From Bradyrhizobium sp. 1 (GTDB lineage Bacteria; Pseudomonadota; Alphaproteobacteria; Rhizobiales; Xanthobacteraceae): 64,000 nt of DNA. The notes beneath the pieces are model-generated. The model saw only the letters and a program-made list of their open reading frames with translations, searched no databases and had not been told where the DNA came from. Shown here in pieces: positions 1-8,591 of the stretch (within the stretch, counting starts at the first letter, position 1; every line of letters starts with the position of its first letter). The stretch is from assembly GCF_023073315.1 (NCBI RefSeq), contig NZ_JADPJH010000039.1, positions 62,001 to 126,000 on the forward strand. Reading direction: 5' to 3'. Both the position numbers and the translations under genes were made by a program.

Positions 1-177
1 AAGGACGGCGCCAGCGCAACCGAAGCCGAGATCATCGCCTTCTGCCGTTCGCATATGAGCGGCTTCAAGACGCCGAAAGCGATCATGTTCGGACCGATCC
101 CGAAGACGTCGACTGGCAAGATCCAGAAATTCCTGCTGCGCGACGAGGTGGGATCAGCGAAGGCGATTACGGCCTGA
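1..177 (+). CDS. Acyl-CoA synthetase (AMP-forming), C-terminal fragment
   Basis: Only the last 58 codons are in the window. They end in the C-terminal subdomain of ANL-superfamily adenylating enzymes: the tail reads FKTPKAI...PKTSTGKIQKFLLRDE, where the Lys of PKTSTGKIQK is the conserved A10 lysine that contacts the acyl-adenylate. Such enzymes activate a carboxylic acid with ATP and transfer it to CoA in the cytoplasm. The substrate cannot be told from this part. The gene stops at a TGA at 175-177 and is followed by about 220 bases with no recognised gene. Confidence 0.9.
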   Translation, partial: KDGASATEAEIIAFCRSHMSGFKTPKAIMFGPIPKTSTGKIQKFLLRDEVGSAKAITA

Positions 178-401
178 GCTCACCGCGTTCAGAAACATTT
201 GGAAACAAGGCTGCATTCGCGCACTGCCCGAAATCGATCGCGCATGTTCGACGACATCGGGACACGACAAGAAAAGATTGGAAAACGTTAGAGACACACT
301 TACGATTCCGCATCGTCGGATTCGCTGATTCCAATTGATTCGCCGCGCGGACTGCGCGGCCGGAGTCCGGCGCGGTTGGGGCGCTTCATGCGGTTTGTGT
401 C

Positions 402-1787
402 TTGAGCGCAGACGTGCGTGCGCGTCTGGCGCTGCTGATATTGACGGCCGGACTGCTGCTGCCCAACGCAGCGGAGGCGCAGGTCACGCGCGAGTTCGGC
501 GCGTTCGGAGCCACTGAGAATTTTGGCCCGCCTGGTCCGAGCGCCCCGAGAAATGGCAACAATTTTGGCGGCATCGGTGGCGCCATGTTCGGCGGCCCTC
601 AAGCCCCCGGTTTTGGCGGCCTCCCGTTCGGCAACGGTAATGGTGGCGCAAGCGGCATGCAGCCGAACTATGGCTGGAACGCCGAGCCGCCCGGCCTTGC
701 CGGCGCGGCGCGGTTCGGCATGCGGCAGGCCTTTGGCGGAGGCTCCGATGGCGCTACGCACACCGAGACGGCGCAGGCCACGTTTCTGGCGATGACTCAG
801 TTCACGCAAGCCCTGCTTGATCCCGCCATCGACGGCCGCGGCATTGGCCCTGCCGAGTTCGATGCAGAGCTCGCGGCTTATGCCGATATCGGCAGCGACC
901 GCACGCATGGCGGCATCGGACGCGAAGCCTATGCGGCGACCTACGGCAGACCGTCACTCGCGGCGGCGCAGTGGAGCGTCTGGGCCGCCGGCTTCGGCAG
1001 CTCGCAGCTATCGACCGACGGCAGCGGCTCGGCCAACCGGAGCTTTGGGACCGTCGTCGGCGCCGACTATTCGCCCTCGCCGCGGACGCAGATGGGCTTT
1101 GCGCTCGCCGGCGGCGGCACCGGCTTTGCCAACAATTTTTCCAGCGGCCGCTCCGACCTGTTTCAGGCGGGCGCCTTCGCCCGGCATTCAATTGGATCGG
1201 CCTATATCGCCTCCGCCCTCGCTTACGGCTGGCAGGCCATCACCGGCGATTATCAGGTGTCACGGGCCGGCACCGGTCAGCTCAACGCCGCCGTCAACGC
1301 CAACGCCTATTCCGGCCGGCTCGAAGGCGGCTATCGTTTTGCCGTGCCCTGGCTCGGCATCACCCCCTACGCAGCGGCGCAGATCACCGCCTTCCGCCTC
1401 CCCTCGAATGCAGCGCAACCGGCCTACGCCGCCGATGCGTCAGCGGCCACGCCCGGCAGCGACAGTTTCACCGATACCCGCGGCGAGCTCGGCCTGCGCA
1501 CGAGTACTTCCTTTGCGCTGCTTGGAAGCGTGATGAACGTGCGCGGACGGCTGGCCTGGTCGCATGATTTCAGCACGGGGCAGTCGATTCCGGCCGCGTT
1601 CCAGTCCCTGCCCGGTCAGGGCTTTATCGTCGGCGGCACGGCACTGGCGCCAAACGCGGCACTGACGGGCGTTGCGTTCGAGCTGCGCGACCTGAACGGC
1701 TGGTCCGCAGCAATGAATTTCGACAGCGAAGTCTCGAGCCTGGTGCGCTCCTATACCGGTAAGGCCGCGCTGCGCTACGCCTGGTGA
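402..1787 (+). CDS. Autotransporter-type outer-membrane beta-barrel protein
   Basis: The 461-residue product has an N-terminal signal peptide (hydrophobic stretch LALLILTAGLLL, cleavage near AEA-Q). A Gly/Asn/Phe/Pro-rich passenger of about 120 residues follows. From about residue 185 the protein resembles an autotransporter beta-domain: alternating aromatic/Gly strands such as WSVWAAGFG, FGTVVGADY and YSGRLEGGYRF, ending in an aromatic residue (RYAW) as BAM substrates do. The first in-frame start is TTG at 402; a GTG at 414 also gives a complete signal peptide, so the start is uncertain by four codons. The short low-complexity passenger is unusual and its function is unknown. The gene converges on the TRAP transporter genes. 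Confidence 0.75.
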   Translation: MSADVRARLALLILTAGLLLPNAAEAQVTREFGAFGATENFGPPGPSAPRNGNNFGGIGGAMFGGPQAPGFGGLPFGNGNGGASGMQPNYGWNAEPPGLAGAARFGMRQAFGGGSDGATHTETAQATFLAMTQFTQALLDPAIDGRGIGPAEFDAELAAYADIGSDRTHGGIGREAYAATYGRPSLAAAQWSVWAAGFGSSQLSTDGSGSANRSFGTVVGADYSPSPRTQMGFALAGGGTGFANNFSSGRSDLFQAGAFARHSIGSAYIASALAYGWQAITGDYQVSRAGTGQLNAAVNANAYSGRLEGGYRFAVPWLGITPYAAAQITAFRLPSNAAQPAYAADASAATPGSDSFTDTRGELGLRTSTSFALLGSVMNVRGRLAWSHDFSTGQSIPAAFQSLPGQGFIVGGTALAPNAALTGVAFELRDLNGWSAAMNFDSEVSSLVRSYTGKAALRYAW

Positions 1788-1868
1788 TCCCGCCATCCTG
1801 TTGATGGAGGCGAGCGCGCAAGAGGCCTCCGCCCGCTCGCACGCAGCGGACGAAAGTCCTCCGCGTCC

Positions 1869-2846
1869 TCACATCTTCTTGTAGGCGTCGATCAACGCCT
1901 GGCCGTCAGCGCCCGTTTTCTTGAGCCAGTCGGCGGTGAGCTGCTCGCCGATCTTCTGGAAGCCGGCCTTCAACGCCGGGCTCGGCGGCTCGACCGCCAT
2001 GCCCTTGGCCTTGAGCTGGGCGAGATACCAATTCGCCTTCTCTTCCCAGGCCTTCCAGCCGCGTGCTTCCGCAGTGGCAGCAGCCTTGAGGATGGCATCC
2101 TGCGTGGGCTTGTCGAGCGCCTCGAACGCAGCCTTGTTGACGAAGGTGTAGTCCTTCGGGATCCACGCCTGTACATCATAGAAATATTTCAGTGACTCCC
2201 AGGCCTTGGAATCATAGCCCGTGCCGCCCGACGACATGAAGGAATTCACCACGCCGGTGGCGAGCGCCTGCGGCAGTTCGGCGGCCTGGATCGTCACCGA
2301 CTGGGCGCCGACCAGTTCGCCGATACGAGCTGTTCCGACGTTGTAGGCACGCCATTTCAGGCCCTTCATGTCCTCGATCGTCGCGAGCGGCTTGTTGACA
2401 TACACGCCCTGCGGCGCCCACGGCACGGCAAAGAGCAGCTTGATGCCCTGCGCATCGAGTTTCTTCGCAATCGCTGGTTTCGAGGCCTGATACAGCTTCA
2501 TGGAATCTGCGAAGCTGGTCGCGAGAAATGGCACGACGTCGATCCCGAAGACGGGATCCTCGTTTTCATGGATCGACAGCAGCAGTTCGCCCATTTGCGC
2601 CTGCCCGGTCACGACCGCGCGCTTGATGTCGGGCGCCTTGAACAGCGAAGCGTTCGGATGAACGGTGATCAGGAGCTTTCCGGACGTGGCGGCTTCGACG
2701 TCCTTGGCGAAGGCGACCAGATTCTCCGAATGGGGATTGTCCGACGGGTATGCCGCCGGCAAATTCCATTTGGTCTGGGCAAAAGCAGGCGTAGCGGCCA
2801 AGACGGCGCCTGCGATCAGGCCTGCGCGCAGCAAATGAGACGTCAT
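1869..2846 (-). CDS. TRAP transporter substrate-binding protein (DctP family)
   Basis: This 325-residue periplasmic binding protein of a tripartite ATP-independent transporter delivers an organic acid-type ligand to the membrane permease. The ATG at 2846 follows a GAGGAG ribosome site and gives a clear signal peptide (LLRAGLIAGAVLAATPAFAQ); a TTG seven codons upstream is less likely. Family features include the N-terminal KWNLPAAYPSDNPHSEN region, the strand after VPWAPQGVYVNKP, and the LKWRAYNVGTA segment, where the TRAP Arg that binds a carboxylate is expected. It is the last gene of a Q-M-P operon read leftwards. The ligand cannot be named from sequence alone. Confidence 0.93.
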   Translation of the reverse strand: MTSHLLRAGLIAGAVLAATPAFAQTKWNLPAAYPSDNPHSENLVAFAKDVEAATSGKLLITVHPNASLFKAPDIKRAVVTGQAQMGELLLSIHENEDPVFGIDVVPFLATSFADSMKLYQASKPAIAKKLDAQGIKLLFAVPWAPQGVYVNKPLATIEDMKGLKWRAYNVGTARIGELVGAQSVTIQAAELPQALATGVVNSFMSSGGTGYDSKAWESLKYFYDVQAWIPKDYTFVNKAAFEALDKPTQDAILKAAATAEARGWKAWEEKANWYLAQLKAKGMAVEPPSPALKAGFQKIGEQLTADWLKKTGADGQALIDAYKKM

Positions 2847-2886
2847 TGTACTTCTCCTCACGGTCAATTTCGAAAGCCTGGTGCGA

Positions 2887-4200
2887 TCAATCAGGAAAGG
2901 CGAGCTTGGGCAGAAACAACACGATCTGCGGATATTCGGTGATGATGAATACGGCGGCTAGCAGCAGAACGAAGAACGGGAATGCCGCCCGCGCCACGGT
3001 GATGGTGTCGCGGCCGCTCATGTTCTGGAGCACGAACAGGTTGAAGCCGACCGGCGGCGTGATCTGCGCCATCTCGACGTGGATGATGAGATAGACGCCG
3101 AACCAGACCAGATCGAGCCCGGCCTGCTTGACCATCGGCAGCACGATGACCGCGGTCAACACGATCATCGAGATGCCGTCGATCAGGCATCCCAGAATGA
3201 TGTACATGATGCTCAGATAGAGCGCGAGCATGCCCGGCGTGAGCTGCTGGCCCTGGACCCAGGTGGCGAGCGCAGCCGGAATGCCCGTATAGGCCATCGC
3301 TGCCGTCGTGTAGGCAGCGCCTGCCAAGATCAGCATGATCATGCAGGTCAGGCGCGTCGCGCTCATGATGCTCTCGAAGAAATTCTTGCGCGTGAGCGTG
3401 CGGCTCCACCACGCCAGCAGCAGTGCGCCGCTGACGCCCCACGCGGCACATTCGGTCGCAGTCGCAAAGCCCAGCACGAGCGAGAGGAAGACGGCCAGGA
3501 TGAGAAGCAGGCAGGGGGCGAGCTTGGCGGACTCCTGCAGCTTCTTCCGAAACGGCATCGGCGGGTCGCGCGGTGGGACCTTCTTTGGATTGAGCAGCGA
3601 CCAGATGATGATGTAGCCGGAATAGAGCACCATCACGAGCACGCCCGGCAGGAAGCCGCCGAGGAACACCTGAAGCACGGACACGTTCGCCGTCACCGCA
3701 TAGACGACCATCGGGATGGACGGCGGAATCAGCAGGCCGAGCGTGCCGGAGCCCGCCAGCGAGCCGAGGCTGAGGCCCTTGTCATAGCCGCGCTTGTCGA
3801 GTTCGGGCAGTGCGATCTTGCCAATGGTCGCACAGGTCGCGGCCGAGGACCCCGACACCGCCGCAAAGATACCGCAGCCGATCACGTTGACATGGGTCAG
3901 GCGCCCCGGCAGCCACTGGACCCAGGGCGAGAGTCCGCGGAACATCTCTTCCGACAGTTTCGTTCGAAACAGGATCTCGCCCATCCAGATGAACAGCGGC
4001 AATGCCGCGAGCGTCCATGACGCGCTCGCGCTCCAGGTGGTGGTCGCAAGCACCGAGCCGAGCGGCAGGCTCGTGGTCAACGCCATCGCCACGAAACCGA
4101 CGAGTCCGAGCGAAACTGCGATCCAGATACCGCTTCCTAGCAGCAGGATCATGACCCCGAGGAGGATGAACGACAGCTCGATCATGCCGAGATTGGCCAT
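2887..4200 (-). CDS. TRAP transporter large permease (DctM family)
   Basis: The 437-residue, very hydrophobic inner-membrane subunit carries the transport path of the TRAP system, usually with sodium-coupled uptake. Many transmembrane segments are visible, with the family's loop GSGTLGLLIPPSIPMVVYAV and the C-terminal half containing ITPPVGFNLFVLQ, a repeat of the same PPS/PPV re-entrant motif. ATG at 4200 is preferred because it starts two bases after the stop of the upstream small permease; a TTG at 4206 would overlap it. It is followed after 40 bases by the binding-protein gene. Confidence 0.95.
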   Translation of the reverse strand: MANLGMIELSFILLGVMILLLGSGIWIAVSLGLVGFVAMALTTSLPLGSVLATTTWSASASWTLAALPLFIWMGEILFRTKLSEEMFRGLSPWVQWLPGRLTHVNVIGCGIFAAVSGSSAATCATIGKIALPELDKRGYDKGLSLGSLAGSGTLGLLIPPSIPMVVYAVTANVSVLQVFLGGFLPGVLVMVLYSGYIIIWSLLNPKKVPPRDPPMPFRKKLQESAKLAPCLLLILAVFLSLVLGFATATECAAWGVSGALLLAWWSRTLTRKNFFESIMSATRLTCMIMLILAGAAYTTAAMAYTGIPAALATWVQGQQLTPGMLALYLSIMYIILGCLIDGISMIVLTAVIVLPMVKQAGLDLVWFGVYLIIHVEMAQITPPVGFNLFVLQNMSGRDTITVARAAFPFFVLLLAAVFIITEYPQIVLFLPKLAFPD

Positions 4201-4202
4201 GG

Positions 4203-4808
4203 TCAACCGCCGCCGCCCTGCGAGATACGTTCGATGAATTCATCCGGCGTCTCGTCCGGCGAGCCCCTCTCGTAGCTCGGGCGGTTGCCGCCGATGACAT
4301 TGACCATTTCATCGATCAGCGCGATCGACAGGATCACGAGACCGCCGGCAAAGCCGAGTTGGGGAATCCAGAGCGGCAGCGCGACCACGCCCTGCGCCAC
4401 GTCGTTGAAGCGCCAGGAGTCGTAAGTCATCTGCACCGCATGCCGGGTGAAGTAGAGAACAAAGGCCGCCGCAATGCCGAGCGCCACGATCTCCGCGATC
4501 TGCTTGCTCCGCCCGTGCAAGCGCTCCAGCAGCAGGCCAACCCGGATCATCTCGCCGCGCTTGAAGGTATGGGCGAGGCCCAGAAACGCCATCGCCGCCA
4601 TGCACCACGATGCAAAATCATCCCCAGCCGGGATGTTGAGCGCAAACTGCCGCCCGATCGACATGACCATCATGATGGCGAAGATCGCGAACAGGAAGAC
4701 GCCGGCGGCGTAGCCCGCACCGAGATAGAGCAGATCCAGAACGCGTCGGACCACCCCTACAGCCTTTCCGTCGTTGCCGTCCCCTGCCAACGCGGCCCCC
4801 ATCCTCAT
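4203..4808 (-). CDS. TRAP transporter small permease (DctQ family)
   Basis: The 201-residue membrane protein has four predicted transmembrane helices (around YLGAGYAAGVFLFAIFAIM, FASWCMAAMAFLGLAHTF, IVALGIAAAFVLYF and LGFAGGLVILSIALI) in the usual DctQ arrangement. The motif AHTFKRGEMIRV matches the conserved R-x-G-x-H/E-I-RV region of DctQ proteins. The start is uncertain: ATG codons at 4808 and 4802 and a TTG at 4820 are all in frame. It is first of the three-gene operon with the large permease and the binding protein, and about 145 bases without a gene separate it from the MBL hydrolase. Confidence 0.88.
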   Translation of the reverse strand: MRMGAALAGDGNDGKAVGVVRRVLDLLYLGAGYAAGVFLFAIFAIMMVMSIGRQFALNIPAGDDFASWCMAAMAFLGLAHTFKRGEMIRVGLLLERLHGRSKQIAEIVALGIAAAFVLYFTRHAVQMTYDSWRFNDVAQGVVALPLWIPQLGFAGGLVILSIALIDEMVNVIGGNRPSYERGSPDETPDEFIERISQGGGG

Positions 4809-4952
4809 CTTGCGGCTCAATCAAGCCCGGCGATAGCCTCGGTTGATTATCGCCTCCATTCAACGCCTGTCTTTGAGACGTTAGACCAACACGATGGGGT
4901 TCGCGAAAGCAAGGAGCATGCCGGTCTGCGACGAAATTTCCGCTGGATACGC

Positions 4953-5750
4953 TCAGTGCGTATCGAGTTGCAAACCATCATAGGCCGGTATCACGCCTGA
5001 TGGCAGCGACTGCCGGATGACCTCGTAGTCGACATCAGCCGTCATGTTGGTGATCACCGCACGCTTCGGCTTGAAGCGCTCGATCCAGGACAGCGCGTCG
5101 CTGATGCTGAAATGGCTGGAGTGGCTCTGGTAGCGCAAGCCGTCGACGATCCAGAGATCGAGGTTTTCCAGCGCGCCAAAACTCTCGGGGGGGATGTCGT
5201 TGAGATCGGGCGTGTAGGCGGCATTGCCGATGCGATAGCCCAGCGCGGGAATCTGGCCGTGCTGGACCAGGAAGGCCGTCATCGAGACGTCGCCCCCCTT
5301 GCCGCCGATGATCTGCGTCCCTCCGGCCTCGATCGAATGACGGCTCAAGATCGGCGGATAGTCGCTGCCTTCCGGGGAGATGAAGCAATAGGAGAACCGC
5401 GCCATGATGTCTTTCGCGGTCGACTGATTGAAATAAACCGGAATGCGCTTGCGCATATGGAGCACGACCGAGCGCAGATCGTCCATGCCGTGGGTCTGGT
5501 CGGCATGCTCATGCGTCAGGAACACCGCATCGATATGATCGACATTGGTATCGATGAGCTGCTCGCGCAGATCGGGCGAGGTGTCGATCACGATACGCGT
5601 GGTGCCGTGGCTCGTCGTCTGTTCAACCATCATCGAGCAGCGGCGGCGGCGATTTTTCGGATTGTTGGGGTCGCAGGCGCCCCAGCCGAGTGCCGGGCGA
5701 GGCACGCCGGCAGAGGAGCCGCAGCCCAGGATCGTCAGCGTCAGCGTCAT
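4953..5750 (-). CDS. MBL-fold metallo-hydrolase (PhnP-like)
   Basis: The 265-residue metallo-beta-lactamase-fold protein resembles the PhnP / RNase Z-like phosphodiesterase group. It starts with LTILGCGSSAGVPRP and carries the dinuclear metal motif THEHADQTHG, with the later His in GLRYQSHSSHFS and the Asp in AAYTPDLND. PhnP cleaves cyclic ribose phosphodiesters, but the phn locus is absent here, so the substrate is unknown. The gene is the last of a housekeeping run (tmk, holB, metG, tatD) read leftwards. A tatD-MBL pair after metG is common in alphaproteobacteria. Confidence 0.88.
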   Translation of the reverse strand: MTLTLTILGCGSSAGVPRPALGWGACDPNNPKNRRRRCSMMVEQTTSHGTTRIVIDTSPDLREQLIDTNVDHIDAVFLTHEHADQTHGMDDLRSVVLHMRKRIPVYFNQSTAKDIMARFSYCFISPEGSDYPPILSRHSIEAGGTQIIGGKGGDVSMTAFLVQHGQIPALGYRIGNAAYTPDLNDIPPESFGALENLDLWIVDGLRYQSHSSHFSISDALSWIERFKPKRAVITNMTADVDYEVIRQSLPSGVIPAYDGLQLDTH

Positions 5751-5763
5751 GCGGCGTCCAGTC

Positions 5764-6540
5764 TCAAGCTTTCACCTTGGAGAACAGGCGGAAGAAATTG
5801 TCGGTGGTCTGGCGAGAAATCTCTTCAAGGGACCCGCCGCGGGTTTCGGCAAGCACCTTGGCGACCTCGACCACATAGGCCGGCTCGTTGCGTTTGCCCC
5901 GAAACTTGCCGGGTGCAAGATAGGGCGAATCTGTTTCAACCAGAATACGGTCAGACGGCAGTTCGGCCGCGAGCGCGCGCAGGGCCTCCGACTTCTTGAA
6001 GGTCAGAATGCCCGTGAAGCCGATATAGAGCCCGAGCGATACCGCCTTCAGCGCCAGTTCGCGCCCGCCGGTGTAACAATGCAGCACGGCACTAAAGGAT
6101 CCCTTGGCCGCCTCCTCCTCCAGGATGCGGGCGCAATCCTCGTCGGCCTCACGAGTATGGATCACCAGCGGCAGGCCGGTGGCCCGAGCGGCGGCGATGT
6201 GGGCACGAAAGCCCCTCGCCTGCGCCTCGGGCGAGCCGTCGTCATAGAAATAGTCGAGCCCGGCTTCGCCGAGTGCGACGACCTTCGGATGCTGCGTCAG
6301 CGCGATCAGCTCGTCCGGCGAGATGCCGTCCTCCTCATCCGCATTGTGCGGATGGGTGCCGACCGAGCAATAGACGTCATCGAAGCGCTCGGCGATGGCG
6401 AGAAGCTGATCGAGCTTTCGCACCCGCGTCGAGATCGTGACCATGCGCTTGAGGCCGGCCGCACGCGCGCGCGACACGATCCCGTGGAGATCTTCCGCAA
6501 AGTCTGGAAAATCCAGATGGCAGTGACTGTCGACCAGCAT
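5764..6540 (-). CDS. TatD family metal-dependent hydrolase
   Basis: The 258-residue TIM-barrel hydrolase belongs to the TatD family of DNases and exonucleases. Metal ligands are visible in order: HxH in DSHCHLDF near the start, GEAGLDYFYD, a His in PLVIHTREAD, a His in VLHCYTGG, and the Asp of VETDSPYLAPGKFRGKRNEP. Members remove 3' nucleotides from DNA or act in RNA quality control; the precise job here is inferred. The ATG at 6540 lies 12 bases after the metG stop and the product has the usual family length. Confidence 0.95.
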   Translation of the reverse strand: MLVDSHCHLDFPDFAEDLHGIVSRARAAGLKRMVTISTRVRKLDQLLAIAERFDDVYCSVGTHPHNADEEDGISPDELIALTQHPKVVALGEAGLDYFYDDGSPEAQARGFRAHIAAARATGLPLVIHTREADEDCARILEEEAAKGSFSAVLHCYTGGRELALKAVSLGLYIGFTGILTFKKSEALRALAAELPSDRILVETDSPYLAPGKFRGKRNEPAYVVEVAKVLAETRGGSLEEISRQTTDNFFRLFSKVKA

Positions 6541-6552
6541 CGCCCGAACGCC

Positions 6553-8547
6553 TTATGCCGCCGGCTCGATATAGCGCGGGAACGCCGGCGTCGGCGCCGG
6601 CAGCGTCGAGCCCGGCGCAATGCGCTTGTCTCCGCCGAGCATCGCGAAATTGCGCTCGCCCGCGGGCACACCGAGGCTGTCGAGCAGCAAGCCAGATGCG
6701 GTCGGCATCGCCGGCTGGGCCAGGATCGCGATCTGGCGCACGACCTCGGCGGTGACGTAGAGCACCGTCTTCTGCCTTGCAGGATCGGTCTTGGCCAGCG
6801 CCCACGGCGCCTCGCCCGCGAAATAGCGGTTGGCCTCCGCAACCACGGCCCACACGGCGTTGAGCCAATGATGGATCTGCTGCGTCGCCATCGCCTCGCG
6901 GCTCGCTGCGAGCATGCCGTCGGCCATCGCCAAAATCGCCTTGTCGTTGTCGCTGAACTCGCCCGGCTCCGGCAGCACGCCGCCGAGCTGTTTGGCGACC
7001 ATCGACAGCGAGCGTTGCGCGAGATTGCCGAGATCGTTGGCGAGATCGGCATTGATGCGCGCGACGATGGCCTCGTGATTGTAGTTGCCGTCCTGGCCGA
7101 ACGGCACCTCGCGCAGGAAGAAATAGCGCATCTGGTCGACGCCGTACTGGTCGGCGAGGTTGAAGGGATCGACGACGTTGCCGACCGACTTCGACATCTT
7201 CTCGCCCCTGCTGAACAGGAAGCCGTGGGCATAAACCCGCTTCGGTAGCGGGATTCCGGCCGACAGCAGGAACGCGGGCCAGTACACCGCGTGGAAGCGG
7301 ATGATGTCCTTGCCGATGATGTGCACGTCCGCTGGCCAGTGGCGCCAGTTGTCGTCGCTTTCGTCCGGGAAGCCGACGCCGGTGATGTAGTTGGTGAGCG
7401 CGTCGACCCAGACATACATCACGTGCTCTTCGTCGCCGGGCACTTTCACGCCCCAGTCGAAGGTGGTGCGCGAGATCGAGAGATCGCGCAGGCCGCCCTT
7501 GACGAAGCTCACCACCTCGTTGCGGCGCGAGTCCGGACCGATGAAATCCGGTTTGTCCTCGTAGAGCTTGAGCAGCTTGTCCTGATAGGACGACAGGCGG
7601 AAGAAATAGCTCTTCTCGTCGACCCAGCTCACCGGCGTGCCCTGTGGGCCGAGGCGCACACCATCGTCGTTCAGGCGCGTCTCGTCCTCGGCGTAATAGG
7701 CCTCGTCCCGGACCGAGTACCAGCCGGAATAGACGTCGGCATAGATGTCGCCGTTCGCTTCCATGCGCCGCCAGATTTCCTGGGTCGAGCGATGGTGCTG
7801 CTCCTCGGTGGTACGGATGAAGCGGTCGAACGACACGTTCAAACGCTCGTCCATCTCCTTGAAGCGAGCGGCATTGCGGGTCGCGAGCGCGGCGGGTGTC
7901 AGGCCCTCATTCTGTGCGGTCTGGACCATCTTCAAACCGTGCTCGTCGGTGCCGGTCAGAAAGAACACGTCCTTGCCGTCGAGCCGCGCAAAGCGCGCCA
8001 GCACGTCGGTCGCAATCGCCTCATAGGCGTGACCGATATGCGGGCTGCCGTTGGGATAGGCGATCGCGGTCGTGATGTAGAAAGCGTTGTCGCGCGCAGG
8101 GGCAGCAACGGGCGCAACGGCCTTCGGCGCAGGCGGCGCTTTGGGTTTTGACACCTTCGGCTTCACGACCTTAGGCGGCGTGACGACAGGAGTCGGCGCG
8201 GCAATCACAGCAGGCGCTGCGGCCTTCTTGGCTACCTTCTTCACCGGAGCCACCTTCGTCGCCGGAGTCGCCTTCTTCGCCGGAGTCTTGGCTGGCTTTG
8301 CGGCGGCTGTTTTCTTCGGGGGCTTCTTGGCGACGACCTGCTTCTTCGCAGCCCTTTTGCCGACCTTCTTCGACGTCTTCGCAGCGCCCTTCTTCACGCC
8401 CTTCTTGGCGGCAGCCTTCTTGGATTTCTTGACCTTCTTGGCGGACTTGGACGCGCGCGCCTTCACAGCCTTTTTCGCGGCTTTCTTGACGGCCTTCTTC
8501 GCAGCCGTCTTCTTGCCCTTAGCGGTTTTCTTAGCTCGCGTTGCCAC
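6553..8547 (-). CDS. metG: Methionyl-tRNA synthetase with histone H1-like N-terminal tail
   Basis: The 664-residue class I synthetase charges tRNA(Met). From residue 152 it is a normal MetRS of the zinc-free type: DNAFYITTAIAYPNGSPHIGHAYEA contains the HIGH signature (170-173), and KMSKS lies in RGEKMSKSVGNVVDP. The GTG at 8547 with an AAAGGA site upstream is chosen; an earlier in-frame start at 8697 lacks support. Odd: residues 1-150 are almost only Lys, Ala, Pro, Val and Thr in AAKK/PAKK repeats, like histone H1 or AlgP tails, so the protein is about 150 residues longer than the MetRS core. The tail may bind tRNA or other nucleic acid (inference). Confidence 0.95.
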   Translation of the reverse strand: MATRAKKTAKGKKTAAKKAVKKAAKKAVKARASKSAKKVKKSKKAAAKKGVKKGAAKTSKKVGKRAAKKQVVAKKPPKKTAAAKPAKTPAKKATPATKVAPVKKVAKKAAAPAVIAAPTPVVTPPKVVKPKVSKPKAPPAPKAVAPVAAPARDNAFYITTAIAYPNGSPHIGHAYEAIATDVLARFARLDGKDVFFLTGTDEHGLKMVQTAQNEGLTPAALATRNAARFKEMDERLNVSFDRFIRTTEEQHHRSTQEIWRRMEANGDIYADVYSGWYSVRDEAYYAEDETRLNDDGVRLGPQGTPVSWVDEKSYFFRLSSYQDKLLKLYEDKPDFIGPDSRRNEVVSFVKGGLRDLSISRTTFDWGVKVPGDEEHVMYVWVDALTNYITGVGFPDESDDNWRHWPADVHIIGKDIIRFHAVYWPAFLLSAGIPLPKRVYAHGFLFSRGEKMSKSVGNVVDPFNLADQYGVDQMRYFFLREVPFGQDGNYNHEAIVARINADLANDLGNLAQRSLSMVAKQLGGVLPEPGEFSDNDKAILAMADGMLAASREAMATQQIHHWLNAVWAVVAEANRYFAGEAPWALAKTDPARQKTVLYVTAEVVRQIAILAQPAMPTASGLLLDSLGVPAGERNFAMLGGDKRIAPGSTLPAPTPAFPRYIEPAA

Positions 8548-8591
8548 GACGAATTCCTTTACCGGATTCTCAAATTTGGAAACAAATGCGC

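Noticed and set aside
5545..7248. A 567-residue plus-strand frame over tatD and metG
   Set aside because: Shadow of two well-supported genes; no motif or start site of its own.
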